In this document: in pieces, positions 55,401 through 64,000 of the stretch
Numbering within the stretch: position 1 is the stretch's first letter
How the letters are laid out: every line of letters starts with the position of its first letter
From: Tricholoma matsutake
Lineage: Eukaryota; Basidiomycota; Agaricomycetes; Agaricales; Tricholomataceae
Direction of reading: 5' to 3'
Length of the DNA: 64,000 nucleotides
Assembly (NCBI GenBank): GCA_026075535.2
Contig: AP026543.1
Span: forward strand, 2,976,001 to 3,040,000
Position numbers and translations under genes: made by a program
Notes under the pieces: model-generated
Told to the model about the DNA's origin: nothing
Databases searched by the model: none
Seen by the model: only the letters and a program-made list of their open reading frames with translations

Positions 55401-55604
55401 ACTCAATAACGGACCCACAAATATCCTTTCCCTCACTAATATACTCTACAGCAACCTGACATTACATCTACTATTTCATGTGGGATCCCGCTACAAACTC
55501 CTCTTTTCATGGGCAATTAATCAGATATGTAGTTATGGTTGTGTTTTTGTCTACCATATGGTTCGCCACAAAGGACAATAAATGAGAAAAAAAAACACCA
55601 CATT

Positions 55605-56342
55605 CATGAGTTGGTTCTCATCACAGAATGAAGCAGCTTCATACCAAGCATAGATATCATCGTCCACCAGGTGTCCTTCCAACATCTGTGCAATCTGGTC
55701 CTGAATTTCTCAATTGAGGCCCTGTCGGAACTTCACCACCACTGGTAGCCCACTCCCATATCCTGCCATGTCCACCAAATCCTTAAACTCATCGATATAA
55801 TTGTCCATGGATTGATGTGCCTGATGGTAAGAGGATGACTCGAGCCATGTCACTGCTTGGTGGCGCTTGTTGAGGGGACAAAAGTGGCATACAAACTCTG
55901 CTCGAAAGTCACCCCAAGTAGAGAAAGGTAGAGAACCGAGCTCTTTAGTTTGGTGCAGAATATGGTCCACATAGAGATAGGTGCATTCAGATTTCATGTA
56001 TGTGAAGGCCCAATAAAATTTTGCAGCATTGTCAATGAATTGATGTGACTGGAGACTGATGTACAACTCACAGGAATTAAGGAATGCACACCCCTGTGCA
56101 TGCGTGCCATTAAATTTGGTGGGGGGGGATGGTTTGATCTGGGTGCGTTAGGCGGCGCATCATTGTTGGGTGCACTTGGAGTCACAATGGGGGGAATATT
56201 GGTCATGGAGCTAGTCTGAAGGGTTCTGACAAAGTTTTTGATCATAGATTTGAGTGAATCAATTTGCACACATATTCTGGTAACATTGCTTTCAAGTGTA
56301 TCGAGGTGCTCTGATGTGTCCATGGCACTAGGGGGCACATTA
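55605..56342 (-). pseudogene. Gypsy B gag, 5' part
   Basis: Minus frame starting close to 56340 with PPSAMDTSEHLDTLESNVTR. A Pro/Asn-rich linker and a frame change near 56070 follow. Then come the Gag core LQSHQFIDNAAKFYWAFTYMKSECTYLYVDHIL, LPFSTWGDFRAEFVCHFCPLNKRHQAVTWLESSSYHQAHQSMDNYIDEFKDLVDMAGY, VVVKFRQGLN, then WYEAASFCDENQLMNVVF at the LINE edge. Strong match to retrotransposon Gag. Its continuation is at 47382-47060. Confidence 0.85.
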
Positions 56343-56992
56343 TGTTAAGACTATAGGTCTCAACTCAGCCTAGTCTTCATATGTTGCAGTTGGAGGCTTT
56401 CCAACTGTATCAGTTCTTGCAGTAAGAGGCTTTCTTACTGTATTGGGTTCTGTTCAGGACTTGGTGCTTCCTAAGTCGATACGGCTATCCGTACTCAGAG
56501 GCTTTCTGAGTAGACCATTGATTTGTGTATCACAGTTGGAGGCTTTCCAACTGTTGAGTTCAAGTTATCACAGCTAGGGGCTTCCTAAGCTGTCAAGTGT
56601 TCTGGTTGAGTCTAAGACCATTATTTGAATTAGGTCAAGCTGAGGAATACAGGCAGTATTACTACAGCTTATATATGGTTTGAAGATATCTATTGTCCAA
56701 TCAGAATGTAGGATCATTATCAAGTATAAATAGAAAGAACAATAGAAAAGACAGGCCTCATGCCTTGCGTGAGGTGTCCAATGTCACAGAGTGCTGCAGC
56801 GCAGCATGTCGATCGTGAGTGTCCGACGTCATGGACCTCATGTCAAAGGGCTGTCATATCACAGCATGCATGGGAGTGGGTTTGGGTGCATGGAGTTGCC
56901 ATGCGTCAAAGTGTCTCCCATCAGAAGTGAGTTGAGTCAAACGAGAAAAATGAAGTGCCTGGTCTTGCGGGTCCAGATAACAAATCGTAACA
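56343..56992 (-). mobile_element. Gypsy C 3' LTR
   Basis: 650 bp, TGTTAAGACTATAGG...AAATCGTAACA on the plus strand. It includes the six-hairpin run at 56387-56589. On the minus strand a TATATAAG box lies at about 56670. It differs from the 5' LTR by scattered transitions and by lacking a 104-bp stretch near its transcript-start side. Confidence 0.95.
56387..56589. repeat. six consecutive hairpins with near-constant loop (3' LTR copy)
   Basis: CAGTTGG-AGGCTTT-CCAACTG at 56387, CAGTAAG-AGGCTTT-CTTACTG at 56420, GACTTGG-TGCTTC-CTAAGTC at 56458, TACTCAG-AGGCTTT-CTGAGTA at 56492, CAGTTGG-AGGCTTT-CCAACTG at 56533, CAGCTAGG-GGCTT-CCTAAGCTG at 56571. Stems change, pairing and loop stay. Confidence 0.95.
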
Positions 56993-56999
56993 TCACCTC

Positions 57000-57800
57000 C
57001 CTTCTATCTTCGAAGTCACTGACTTCAAATTACTATCTGCTTTCCCCTAGGTTCTCCCACATGGTTCTCCGGTCATATTCCCCATCGCATCGTCATCAAA
57101 ATTATTGTACCCCGATTCAAGGAAATCCCATCGCCTCTGCTCTTCCTCTTGTTCCTTCTGCTGCCTCATTGGGCAGTCAGGGCTGTAATGTCTGGGGCCT
57201 CATTGCTTGCAGTGCTTGCAGATATGTCTTTGGCAGATCAGGCTGAAGTGCCCAATCTGGTGGCAAATGAAGCATCTGGCATTCCTCATGTGGGGAGGGG
57301 ACCAAGGTGGCTGGGTCGAGGTTCAGGTTCGGGTGTTGTGAGGTCGATGATCTCTAAAGGTTGGGTCATCTGGTTGCTCATAGAGGGGGAGGTGTTTCCA
57401 GAGGCGGTTCATGGTTTGTTTTTGTTTTTCCACCCATTGTAAGGTGAGGGTGAGGTCAGTCGTTGTCTGTTTTGATCTATGGGGGTGTGAGGGTTTCTTT
57501 CAACCGCCTTCTGTCTGTCTGACCATGGCATAGCCATGTCTTGGATCACTTGTTCAATTCCGAGGGTGTCAGCATCGTTCATTGCTTCTTCCAGGTTGCA
57601 TTTCATTCGATCAATCATGCTTCGGTAGTAGAAACACATTCTTGCAAGGTGGTATTTCAAGGGGTCATGGGTGAGGTGGGTGCAGAGGGTTTCAGCATTT
57701 GCTGGGTTTTGTAAGAATTGTTTGGTGAATCATCATTTGGGGGGTATTATGGGTGTCTGTTCTGCCATGGATAGGTGGGGAGTTTTCTGTGGTTTCTTTT
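57000..57800 (-). pseudogene. Gypsy C extra 3' ORF with CCHC zinc knuckle
   Basis: Between the chromodomain stop and the 3' LTR, a minus-strand frame reads from about 57765 (AEQTPIIPP). It continues through NAETLCTHLTHDPLKYHLARMCFYYRSMIDRMKCNLEEAMND, a Pro/Ser/Asn linker, a shifted LEIIDLTTPEPEPRP, then CFICHQIGHFSLIC (CX2CX4HX4C) with a following HICKHC, and an acidic EEQRRWDFLESGYNNFDDDAMG end at about 57060. It is in the sense direction of the element and separate from gag. The function is unknown; nucleic-acid binding is inferred from the knuckle. Stops and one shift show decay. Confidence 0.68.
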
Positions 57801-57848
57801 GTGGTTAGTTTGGTGGGTGTCTTGGTCCTGGGGGTTCTACAGCTGTCA

Positions 57849-59140
57849 TCACTGTTTATATGCCCCTAGGATTCTCTTGGCATTAGTCAGGTTCCCCTCG
57901 GGCTCCCACGAGTTCTCCAAGGTCGGGTATCCAACCCACTTCACTAGGAAGTGCATGGTCCTTCCTTTCTTCTTATGTCTGATGATCACTTCCACTTCAT
58001 ACTCTGATTCACCTTCTATCAGATCGGGCGGTGGTTCTGGGAAGTTCGGTCCATGTGTCTCGGTTTCTTTGTATGGGGAAAGGAGTGCCGCGTGGAATAC
58101 TGGGTGTATTTTCCACTGTTCTGGTAACTTCAGTCGGTAGGAGAGTGGGCTCAGGACCTTGTCGATGGTGAATGGTCCTTCTCTCTTTGGTGCAAGCTTC
58201 CTCGTTGCATGCATCGTTTTGAGGTTCTTTGCTTCTAGCCACACTCTGTCTCCTTCTTTGAATGGGGTGAAGTGTCTTGTCATCCTTTCCGCCATCATCT
58301 GTCTGGCTAACTCATGAGTTGCCTTCGCTTCATCTCAGGCTCATTGCAGTGCGACAATTCATTTCTCGATAGCTGGTATGTTTGTTTTCAAGTACGGGAG
58401 GGGGATTGCCTTGGGCTCATAGCCCATCATGAGGTAGAATGGAGAGTTCTTCTGTATGGAGTGGGTTCTCTGGTTGTGTGTGAACTCCGCAGTTGGGAGG
58501 AGGTGTTTCCAATTCTCCTGGTTGTTCAAGCAGAAGATTCATAAGTATACTTCCACTTCCTGGTTCACCCGTTCTGTCTCCCCGTCGGTCTGAGGGTGGT
58601 ATGCTGTGCTCATTGCCAGCTTGATTCCGAGCAGTCCTCCTAGCTCCTGGAACAGCTGCAAGGCAAATCTGGGATCTCTGTCAGAGATGATCTTGTCTGG
58701 GAGGCTAAATCATTTGTAGACATTGTCTAGATAGAAGGTGGCTGCTCCCAATGCATCTATAGTTTTCCTGCAAGGGATAAAAATTACCCCCTTCATAAGC
58801 CCATGGTCTACCACGACCATGAGTGCATCATAACCATTGGACTCCGGTAAGTCAGTTATGAAATCGGTCGTCACCATTGCAAATGGTCTTGTTGCTTCGG
58901 ATTTAATCAGTTGTAGAGGCAGTGTTGTCGGGTGGGTGTTGACCTTCATTTGCTGGCATGTTGCACATCCAGCAATGTAGTTTTTGATGTACGTCATCAT
59001 TCCTGGCCACCAGTAGTCTCTCCTAACCATTTCCGTTGTCTGCCACTGTCCCAGATGTCCGCTGGTTACCCCCTCATGGTATTTTTGCACCAGCTTTTTC
59101 CGTAGTTCTCCATTGTCAGGGACGTAGCATCTGTCTCAGA
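57849..59140 (-). pseudogene. Gypsy C integrase with chromodomain
   Basis: H2C2 part HEGVTSGHLG...CATCQQMK at about 59080-58950, core MVTTDFITDLPESNG (first Asp) at about 58880, [14 protein letters not shown] (second Asp) at about 58690, and [15 protein letters not shown] (Glu) at about 58595. FKEGDRVWLEAKNLKT is at about 58265 and PFTIDKVLSPLSYRLKLPEQWKIHPVFH at about 58180. The chromodomain YEVEVIIRHKKKGRTMHFLVKWVGYPTLENSWEPEGNL is at about 58000-57890. All three catalytic residues survive. Stops at about 58710, 58560 and 58380. Confidence 0.9.
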
Positions 59141-60391
59141 AGAATAGAAGGCTGTCTTCTATCTTCCAGTCTTCTAATGCCAATTTTATCAGTGGCATTC
59201 CTTTGGTCTTTAGCGCCTCGATTGCGCTTTTCACCAGGTCATCTTTCATGATATGCCCTGCAAGTAAGTCATGCATTTCGGTGTCAATGAATTTCACGAA
59301 TACTGTTTCTGGCAGCATCGTGATGTCTTCATTATCGTTGTCTTCTTCCGGTACATGATCTGCTCTCCGTGATAATGCATTGCTCTGTACCATCTGTGAT
59401 CCAGGCACATGGACGATTTGCAAGTTGAATTCCAATAGGAATACGCTCCATCTTGCCTGTCATCTGTTCAGTTTCTGCACCATTCGGAAGTACGTCAAGT
59501 TCTTGTGATCTGACAGGATTACCACTGGGTGTTCTGAACCCATTAGGTAGTGTCTCCAGGTTTCTAGTGATCATATTATTGCTAGTAGCTCCCTGTCATA
59601 AATCTCGTAGTTCCATTCCGTTGGTGTTAGCGCATGCAATATGTATCTGCATGGGTGCCAGTCCCCATTCGTGTCCCTTTGTCTCAGCACTCCTCCTGTC
59701 ACATGTTTTGAGGCATCTGATTCGATCGTGAATGGCTTTGTCGGGTCTGGCATCAGCAGTACCAGGGCTTCTGCGAATTTCCTTTTCAGCATTTGAAAGC
59801 CTGTTCACATTCCATTGTCTAGTTGAATGTCTTGTCCTTCTTTGTCAGTTCATTAAGCAGTCTGCTTGTCTCCACGAAATGTCCAATGAATTTCCTGTAG
59901 AAATTCCCAAATCCCAGGAAGGATCTGACTGCCTTTACGTTAGTCAGGGTAGGCCAATCCTGTATACCTGCCAGTTTCATGTTATCCATGGCAATTTCAT
60001 TGGGTCGGATGATTAGACCCAAGAATTCCACTTTGTGGATGTTGAACTTGCATTTCTCCGGCTTCAGGTATAAGTTGTTTTCCACCAGTCTTTGCAGTAC
60101 TCTCTTTGTCCTTTCCTGGTGTTTGTTCTGATCCTTGGAGAATATCAGGATGTTGTCCATATAAATCATGAGCCATCCTTCTCTGATCATGTCATGGAAT
60201 ATCTCATTCATCATTGCTTGGAAGGTTGCCAGTGAGTTGCATAGTCCGAAGAACATCACTGTTGGTTCAAACAGCCCTTGGTTCGTCTTGAAGGCTGCTT
60301 TCCATTGATCTCCATCCTTGATTCTGACGTTGTGATATCCCCATCGGATGTCCAATTTTGTAAACCATTTTGCCCCTCTTAGTTTGTCCAA
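59141..60391 (-). pseudogene. Gypsy C reverse transcriptase (C-terminal) and RNase H
   Basis: MDKLRGAKWFTKLDIRWGYHNVRIKDGDQWKAAF starts at 60391. LFEPTVMFFGLCNSLATFQ is at about 60275. The catalytic box IYMDNILIFSKD at about 60160 has Asn for the second Asp of YMDD. EFLGLIIRPNEIAMD and VRSFLGFGNFYRKFIGHF follow. RNase [17 protein letters not shown] at about 59720, [11 protein letters not shown], then a stop, then [32 protein letters not shown], and VPGSQMVQSNALSRRADH at about 59400. Dead by the YMDN change as well as stops. Confidence 0.88.
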
Positions 60392-60415
60392 CAGGTCTCC
60401 TACCAGCGGCAGCAG

Positions 60416-61045
60416 CTAGGTGTTCTTGATCATTCCGTTATTCAAGTACCTGTAATCTTGGCAGGGCCATAGCGCATCTGAGTCCTTCTTCACAATGAAG
60501 AAGAATGGCGATGCCATGGGCAATTTCGATGGTCGAATGTATCCTTTCTGTAGGCTTTCGTCGAGTTTCTTTTGTTCTGCCAGTGACAATGGGTAAACCC
60601 TGCAATCCTTCACCATGAAGTCCATTTTTAGCTCGATTGCATGCTCCCAGGGTCTTGATTCTGGGAATCTTTCTGATGCTTCCTTTTCGAATATCCATTG
60701 GTATTCCCTGTACCGTTCGGGGAGTAGTTCGTCGAGGGTCTTTTGTTCGGGGTCTCCTTCCTTCTTGTGTGTCAGGTGTTGTGAGACCGATGTTTTTGCC
60801 CTGATCCAGATATTTTGTCCATAAGCATATCGTGGTGATCCCTTTGCCTTTATGATCCGAGAGATTGTCTTCGTTGATTGGGAGTACCCATATCTTGGTT
60901 TGTCGTACTCCTCTGTCAATGGTGTTTTAGCCAGTTCAAATATTCCGATGACGGGTTCTCCTTGGATGTTGGCGACTAGTAGTTCATTGTCTGCGATCCC
61001 TTGTTTGGGTGTTCCTTCCAGTTGTTCCATTGATGGGCTCCGCAT
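60416..61045 (-). pseudogene. Gypsy C reverse transcriptase, N-terminal part
   Basis: LDELLPERYREYQWIFEKEASERFPESRPWEHAIELK at about 60740-60620, CRVYPLSLAEQKKLDESLQKGYIRPSKLPMASPFFFIVKKDSD, then CQDYRYLNNGMIKNT and a TAG at 60416-60418, where the polyprotein should run on (about eight codons later the frame reads LDKLRGAKWF). Otherwise intact for 209 residues. Confidence 0.88.
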
Positions 61046-61196
61046 CTTGAAGAGTCATGACTGCAATCTCTTCATCTTCCACTTCTTTGATTGTCGCTCT
61101 TCTTGTTTTGGTGGGTGTCTTGCCCCCTTCCCGTTTAGTTCTGAGTGCCTCTCCCATTTCTTTTGCTTTAGCGGCAATTCTTTGGCATCGTGCTAG

Positions 61197-61955
61197 TCAT
61201 TCCTCACTTGCCAATTTCTTTTTGAGGGCAAGCTTCTCTAGTTCTTTAGCAGCTGCATGGCACCACATAAGTTGCTCTTCTTCCTTTGCCTTCGTCTTGA
61301 GGCCCATCTTTTCTTTTGCTTGGGCGACCATCCTTTGGGCCCATGCCTGTTTCTCCTCATTTGTCATTTCTTTGAAGGGCCTCCCTTCTTCTTTGACCAT
61401 TCTCCAGCGCCAAGCCAGATGTTTGTCATCGGGTTTCTCCATTCGTACCCTCCCAATGAGGGTTTTCCCTTTCCCAAATGAGAATTCTGGGTGGGTTCTG
61501 TTGGTTGTTTGGAATTGGAAGGTTCCAATTCTCCAGTCGATTACTGGATTGATTCTTCTGAGCCATGGCAGACCCAGGATGATTGATTCTTTCCCTAGTC
61601 CTGCAATGAGGAACATTGTCGGGAACGATCTTCCATTGATCATCAGGAATCCTTTGGCATAGTGGGAAATCTCCCCTTTCTTGTTTGGGGTTCCATCCAT
61701 GTTCTTGACCCTGATTGTCCTCTCCAGGGGGTGTAACTTGAATCCACCGCTTTTTGCAAATTTGTGGCTCATGAATATTCCTCCTGCTCCTGAGTCAAGT
61801 AGGGCTTCAGTTTTGATGGCTTTCCCTTGCCTGCTCCTAGCACTTTGACATCTAAATGCATAGATTGATTCTTCAAAGTAGCTAGCAGTACAGAGCAGAC
61901 AGAGAGTTTGGTGGTACCTGGCATCAAGGCAGGCCACCTCTTTAAAAACCCTCAT
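61197..61955 (-). pseudogene. Gypsy C aspartic protease and linker
   Basis: EALLDSGAGGIFMSHKFA at about 61800 carries the intact DSGA active site. FKLHPLERTIRVKNMDGTPNKKGEI and SIILGLPWLRRINPVIDWRIGTFQF follow at about 61570. A long Lys/Glu-rich helical tail (EEQLMWCHAAAKELEKLALKKKL) runs to 61200. 252 residues without a stop. Confidence 0.88.
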
Positions 61956-62792
61956 CCCCTATTAAGGCGAGAGCTTTCTCCTTTCCTTCTTCGTTGAGTT
62001 CTTTCATGATCACCCGGATCTTTGAGTAGGCTTCTTCACCTTTCTTCTTTGGGAATGACCAATTTTCAGCCCTCGTCTCCCCTTTCTTATGTTTGGTTGC
62101 TCTGTGTCCTGATTGGTGGCACACAAAGCATAATCCCTTCTTTGTATGCTCAATCCTCTCTTGATTGGAGAGTCGGTTAATCTTGAGTGGACCTTCCTTT
62201 GATTTGGAGTTGGGCAGCTTCCTTGCTAAGGCCTCTTGTGCCTTCCCAGCTATGGCCCTTGCTCTTCTCCATTGTCCGTCATACTTGGAGGTGGCATTGA
62301 TCATCCCTTCTAACGTGGTGGGGATTGTTTCCATGTTAAAGACTCTCTCGAGGAGTCTTGGGTTCAGCCCATCCATGAAGAGCTCAATGAGGGCGGTGTC
62401 ATCATTGATTCCCACCTTCTCTTGCAGGATTTGGAACTGCGCTATGTAGTCCTCCAGGTCTGTCCCTGCTTCAATGTTTTCATGTCTGTCCTGGCTCTGC
62501 CAGCTTCGTCAATCAGTGTGAACGCCGTTTTGAGCGCCACTTCGAAGGTCGACCATGTTCCTAGGTCTTCCTTCTCTGCCCATGTCTGTTCCCAGGGTGT
62601 GGCAGTTCCTCCGTTCATGAATGACAATGCGAAGATGATTTTCTTTTCATCAGTGTCATAGATTCCATGGTTCACTCTCAAATAGAGTTTTACTTCTTGT
62701 AAGAACTTTGCAGTTCTCGTTCGGTCCCCTGTGAAGTCAGAGGGGGTTTGGATTCTAATCTCCTTGGTAGATGCGGTGGGTTTGGTAGACAT
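61942..62792 (-). pseudogene. Gypsy C gag with atypical CCHH knuckle
   Basis: Starts ATG 62792. FTGDRTRTAKFLQEVKLYLRVNH, KKIIFALSFMNGGTATPWEQTW and STFEVALKTAFTLIDEAGRARTDMKTLKQGQ are in one frame. A shift near 62460 leads to DLEDYIAQFQILQEKVGINDDTALIELFMDGLNPRLLERVFNM. Then CFVCHQSGHRATKH at about 62115 is a knuckle with His in place of the last Cys. The end overlaps the protease frame by 14 bases. Confidence 0.88.
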
Positions 62793-63076
62793 GTTAGCAT
62801 TGTCGTTGGATAGGGAGAATGGATCTCGTTCTGGGGTTTCTTCTTTATCAAAGGATCTAAAATCCTCTTCGTCGAGGTATCAGGGTTCTTCGTCACTGGT
62901 TCTCCTTGAGAACCACTTCTGTGCTGGTTCCAAGTATCATACTAGTCGACCCTGGTATCTATACCACGGGGTTCTTCCTGATGATGATGCTCCAGTTGGA
63001 GGTCTGTCTGAGCTTTGTCTGAAAGATGTTGTGTCTGCACCTAGGTAGGTGGACTTCATAGATCAGCTTGACCTTT

Positions 63077-63830
63077 TGTTAAGACTATAGGTCTCAACTC
63101 AGCCTAGTCTTCGTATGTTGCAGTTGGAGGCTTTCCAACTGTATCGGTTCTTGCAGTAAGAGGCTTTCTTACTGTATTGGGTTCTGTTCAGGACTTGGTG
63201 CTTCCTAAGTCGATACGGCTATCCATACTCAGAGGCTTTCTGAGTAGACCGTTGATTTGTGTATCACAGTTGGAGGCTTTCCAACTGTCGAGTTTGAGTT
63301 ATCACAGCTAGGGGCTTCCTAAGCTGTCAAGTGTTCTGGTTGAGTCTAAGACCATTATTTGAATTAGGTCAAGCTGAGGAATACAGGCAGTATTACTACA
63401 GCTTATATACGGTTCGAAGATATCTATTGTCCAATCGGAATGTAGGATCATTATCAAGTATAAATAGAAAGAACAATAGAAAAGACACGCCTCATGCCTT
63501 GCATGAGGCATCTGATGTCACAGAGTGCTGCGGTGCAGCATGTCAGGGATCAATAAGAGAATAGCCTCATGCCTGGCATGAGGCATGCGATGTTATGGAT
63601 CCAATGTCAAGGATCCAATGTCAAGGATATGCTGCAGCGCAGCATGTCGATCGTGAGTGTCCAACATCACAGACCTCATGTCAAAGGGCTGTCATATCAC
63701 AGCATGCATGGGAGTGGGTTCAGATGCATGGAGTTGCCATGCATCAAAGTGTCTCCCATCGGAAGTGAGTTGAGTCGAACAAGAAAAATGAAGTGCCCAG
63801 TCTTGCAGGTCCAGATAACAAATCATAACA
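63077..63830 (-). mobile_element. Gypsy C 5' LTR
   Basis: 754 bp. It contains TATATAAG on the minus strand at about 63400 as a likely TATA box; transcription would run toward lower coordinates through the six hairpins at 63121-63323 into the leader. It is 104 bp longer than the 3' LTR because of an extra stretch at about 63540-63645 with repeated GCATGAGGC, CAAGGATCCAATGT and GCGCAGCATGTC words. Confidence 0.95.
63121..63323. repeat. six consecutive hairpins with near-constant loop (5' LTR copy)
   Basis: Same series as 56387-56589 with all stems preserved. In the element's sense direction it lies between the TATA box and the LTR end, so it would form part of the 5' leader of the genomic RNA just before the primer-binding region. 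Confidence 0.93.
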
Positions 63831-64000
63831 CATTAGGCAAATATGGTGGTGCACTAAAGGTGGGACTGTCAGAAATGGTGTGTATGGAGTCTGTGGAGCT
63901 TTGGGAAGTGTCATCCACTCTGTACCTGCCTATCTTGGGCAGTGCATTCACAATTTTGGGCATTAGGGGAGAGTTTCCTACTATAAGGGCAACCTCAGCC
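63831..64000 (-). other. Gypsy B leader, upstream of gag
   Basis: Begins with the CATTA duplication of Gypsy C and is non-coding. The last 20 bases (TATAAGGGCAACCTCA region) resemble the inner edge of the Gypsy A 3' LTR at about 33348, so the Gypsy B LTR may start here, at the window edge. Confidence 0.5.

Larger units (their letters stand above)
47383..55592 (+). mobile_element. LINE-2: full-length non-LTR retrotransposon, 8.2 kb, 12-bp target duplication
   Basis: Flanked by AAACACCACATT (47371-47382 and 55593-55604). It ends in an A-run after AATAAATGAG. It holds a 1.2-kb 5' region, ORF1 (48558-50485), ORF2 with endonuclease, RT, RNase H and a C-terminal Cys/His motif (50478-about 55400), and a 3' UTR. 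A hAT-type MITE (50592-51588) sits in the endonuclease. Same family as LINE-1 but complete and less decayed. It is inserted in Gypsy B gag, and excision gives an uninterrupted NVVFNAAF frame. Confidence 0.95.
56343..63830 (-). mobile_element. Gypsy C: complete chromodomain Ty3/Gypsy element, 7.5 kb, target duplication CATTA
   Basis: LTRs at 56343-56992 (650 bp) and 63077-63830 (754 bp) with TGTTA...TAACA ends; CATTA flanks both sides (56338-56342, 63831-63835). Internal order on the minus strand: gag, protease, RT, RNase H, integrase, chromodomain, then an extra zinc-knuckle ORF before the 3' LTR. Coding is decayed by stops. It sits just upstream of the Gypsy B gag start. Confidence 0.95.
42906..64000 (-). 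mobile_element. Gypsy B: chromodomain Ty3/Gypsy element, host of LINE-2 and Gypsy C
   Basis: Parts in minus-strand order: leader 63831-64000, gag 5' part 56342-55605, gag 3' part 47382-about 47060, protease about 47005-46447, RT and RNase H 46102-about 44200, integrase and partial chromodomain about 44200-42906. It is interrupted by Gypsy C (56343-63830), LINE-2 (47383-55592) and a MITE (46111-46438). The pieces join in frame at both large inserts (CATTA and the 12-bp LINE duplication). Its 5' LTR lies beyond the window and its 3' end is cut inside the chromodomain. Confidence 0.88.

Noticed and set aside
60415..60420. TAG at the end of the Gypsy C N-terminal RT frame as a natural readthrough site
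   Set aside because: The stop falls inside the RT core and many similar stops occur nearby, so decay explains it.
1..64000. tRNA, rRNA, CRISPR array, bacterial or phage genes
   Set aside because: No cloverleaf, rRNA or CRISPR-type signature was seen. The regular repeats have 120-bp or 22-bp units without spacer structure.

Overview
The window looks like a repeat-saturated stretch of a basidiomycete (Agaricomycete) nuclear genome. The evidence is a KDZ-type transposase, chromodomain-type Ty3/Gypsy elements, LINEs with ORF1 zinc knuckles plus endonuclease, RT and RNase H, short fungal introns (GTAAGT ... CTAAC ... TAG), and several protein families I associate with mushroom-forming fungi. Species cannot be fixed; a Boletales-like, TE-rich genome is a guess. 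No rRNA, tRNA, CRISPR or bacterial-type operon was seen.

Layout: 1-3.8 kb holds decayed repeats with hairpins. 3.9-8.4 kb is a broken KDZ transposase gene, split by a hAT-type MITE that itself holds an LTR-like block. 9.5-15.3 kb is a decayed LINE (LINE-1) carrying a Tc1-type MITE in its endonuclease and a hAT-type MITE near its end. 15.4-19.7 kb is an uncharacterised fungal gene split by two hAT-type MITEs, one of which carries another hAT element. 19.8-26.6 kb has remnants of a PDR-type ABC transporter, an uncharacterised multi-exon gene and a minus-strand integrase-domain gene. 28.2-31.1 kb is a CpG-richer island with two intact, head-to-head, paralogous P-loop GTPase genes; these are the only convincing intact genes. 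31.5-32.5 kb is a zinc-finger gene broken by a solo LTR.

From 33.3 to 64 kb the window is nested retrotransposons, all Gypsy coding on the minus strand. Gypsy A (33.3-42.4 kb) is split by a hAT-type MITE and by a 3.0-kb Tc1/IS630-like transposon with its own DDE transposase. Gypsy B (42.9 to beyond 64 kb) is split by a complete LINE (LINE-2, 47383-55592, 12-bp target duplication) and by a complete Gypsy C (56343-63830, two LTRs, 5-bp duplication CATTA). Removing the inserts restores reading frames, so the order of events can be read.

Two themes stand out. First, decay is dominated by CpG to TpG/CpA change: stops arise at CGA codons, and all three Gypsy RTs have lost an aspartate of the YxDD box by a change consistent with CpG to CpA. 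Second, the repeats are rich in engineered-looking secondary structure: a run of six hairpins with a near-constant loop in the U5-side of Gypsy C LTRs, and a 120-bp repeat in the MITEs made of a perfect ancestral palindrome plus an intron-like segment.
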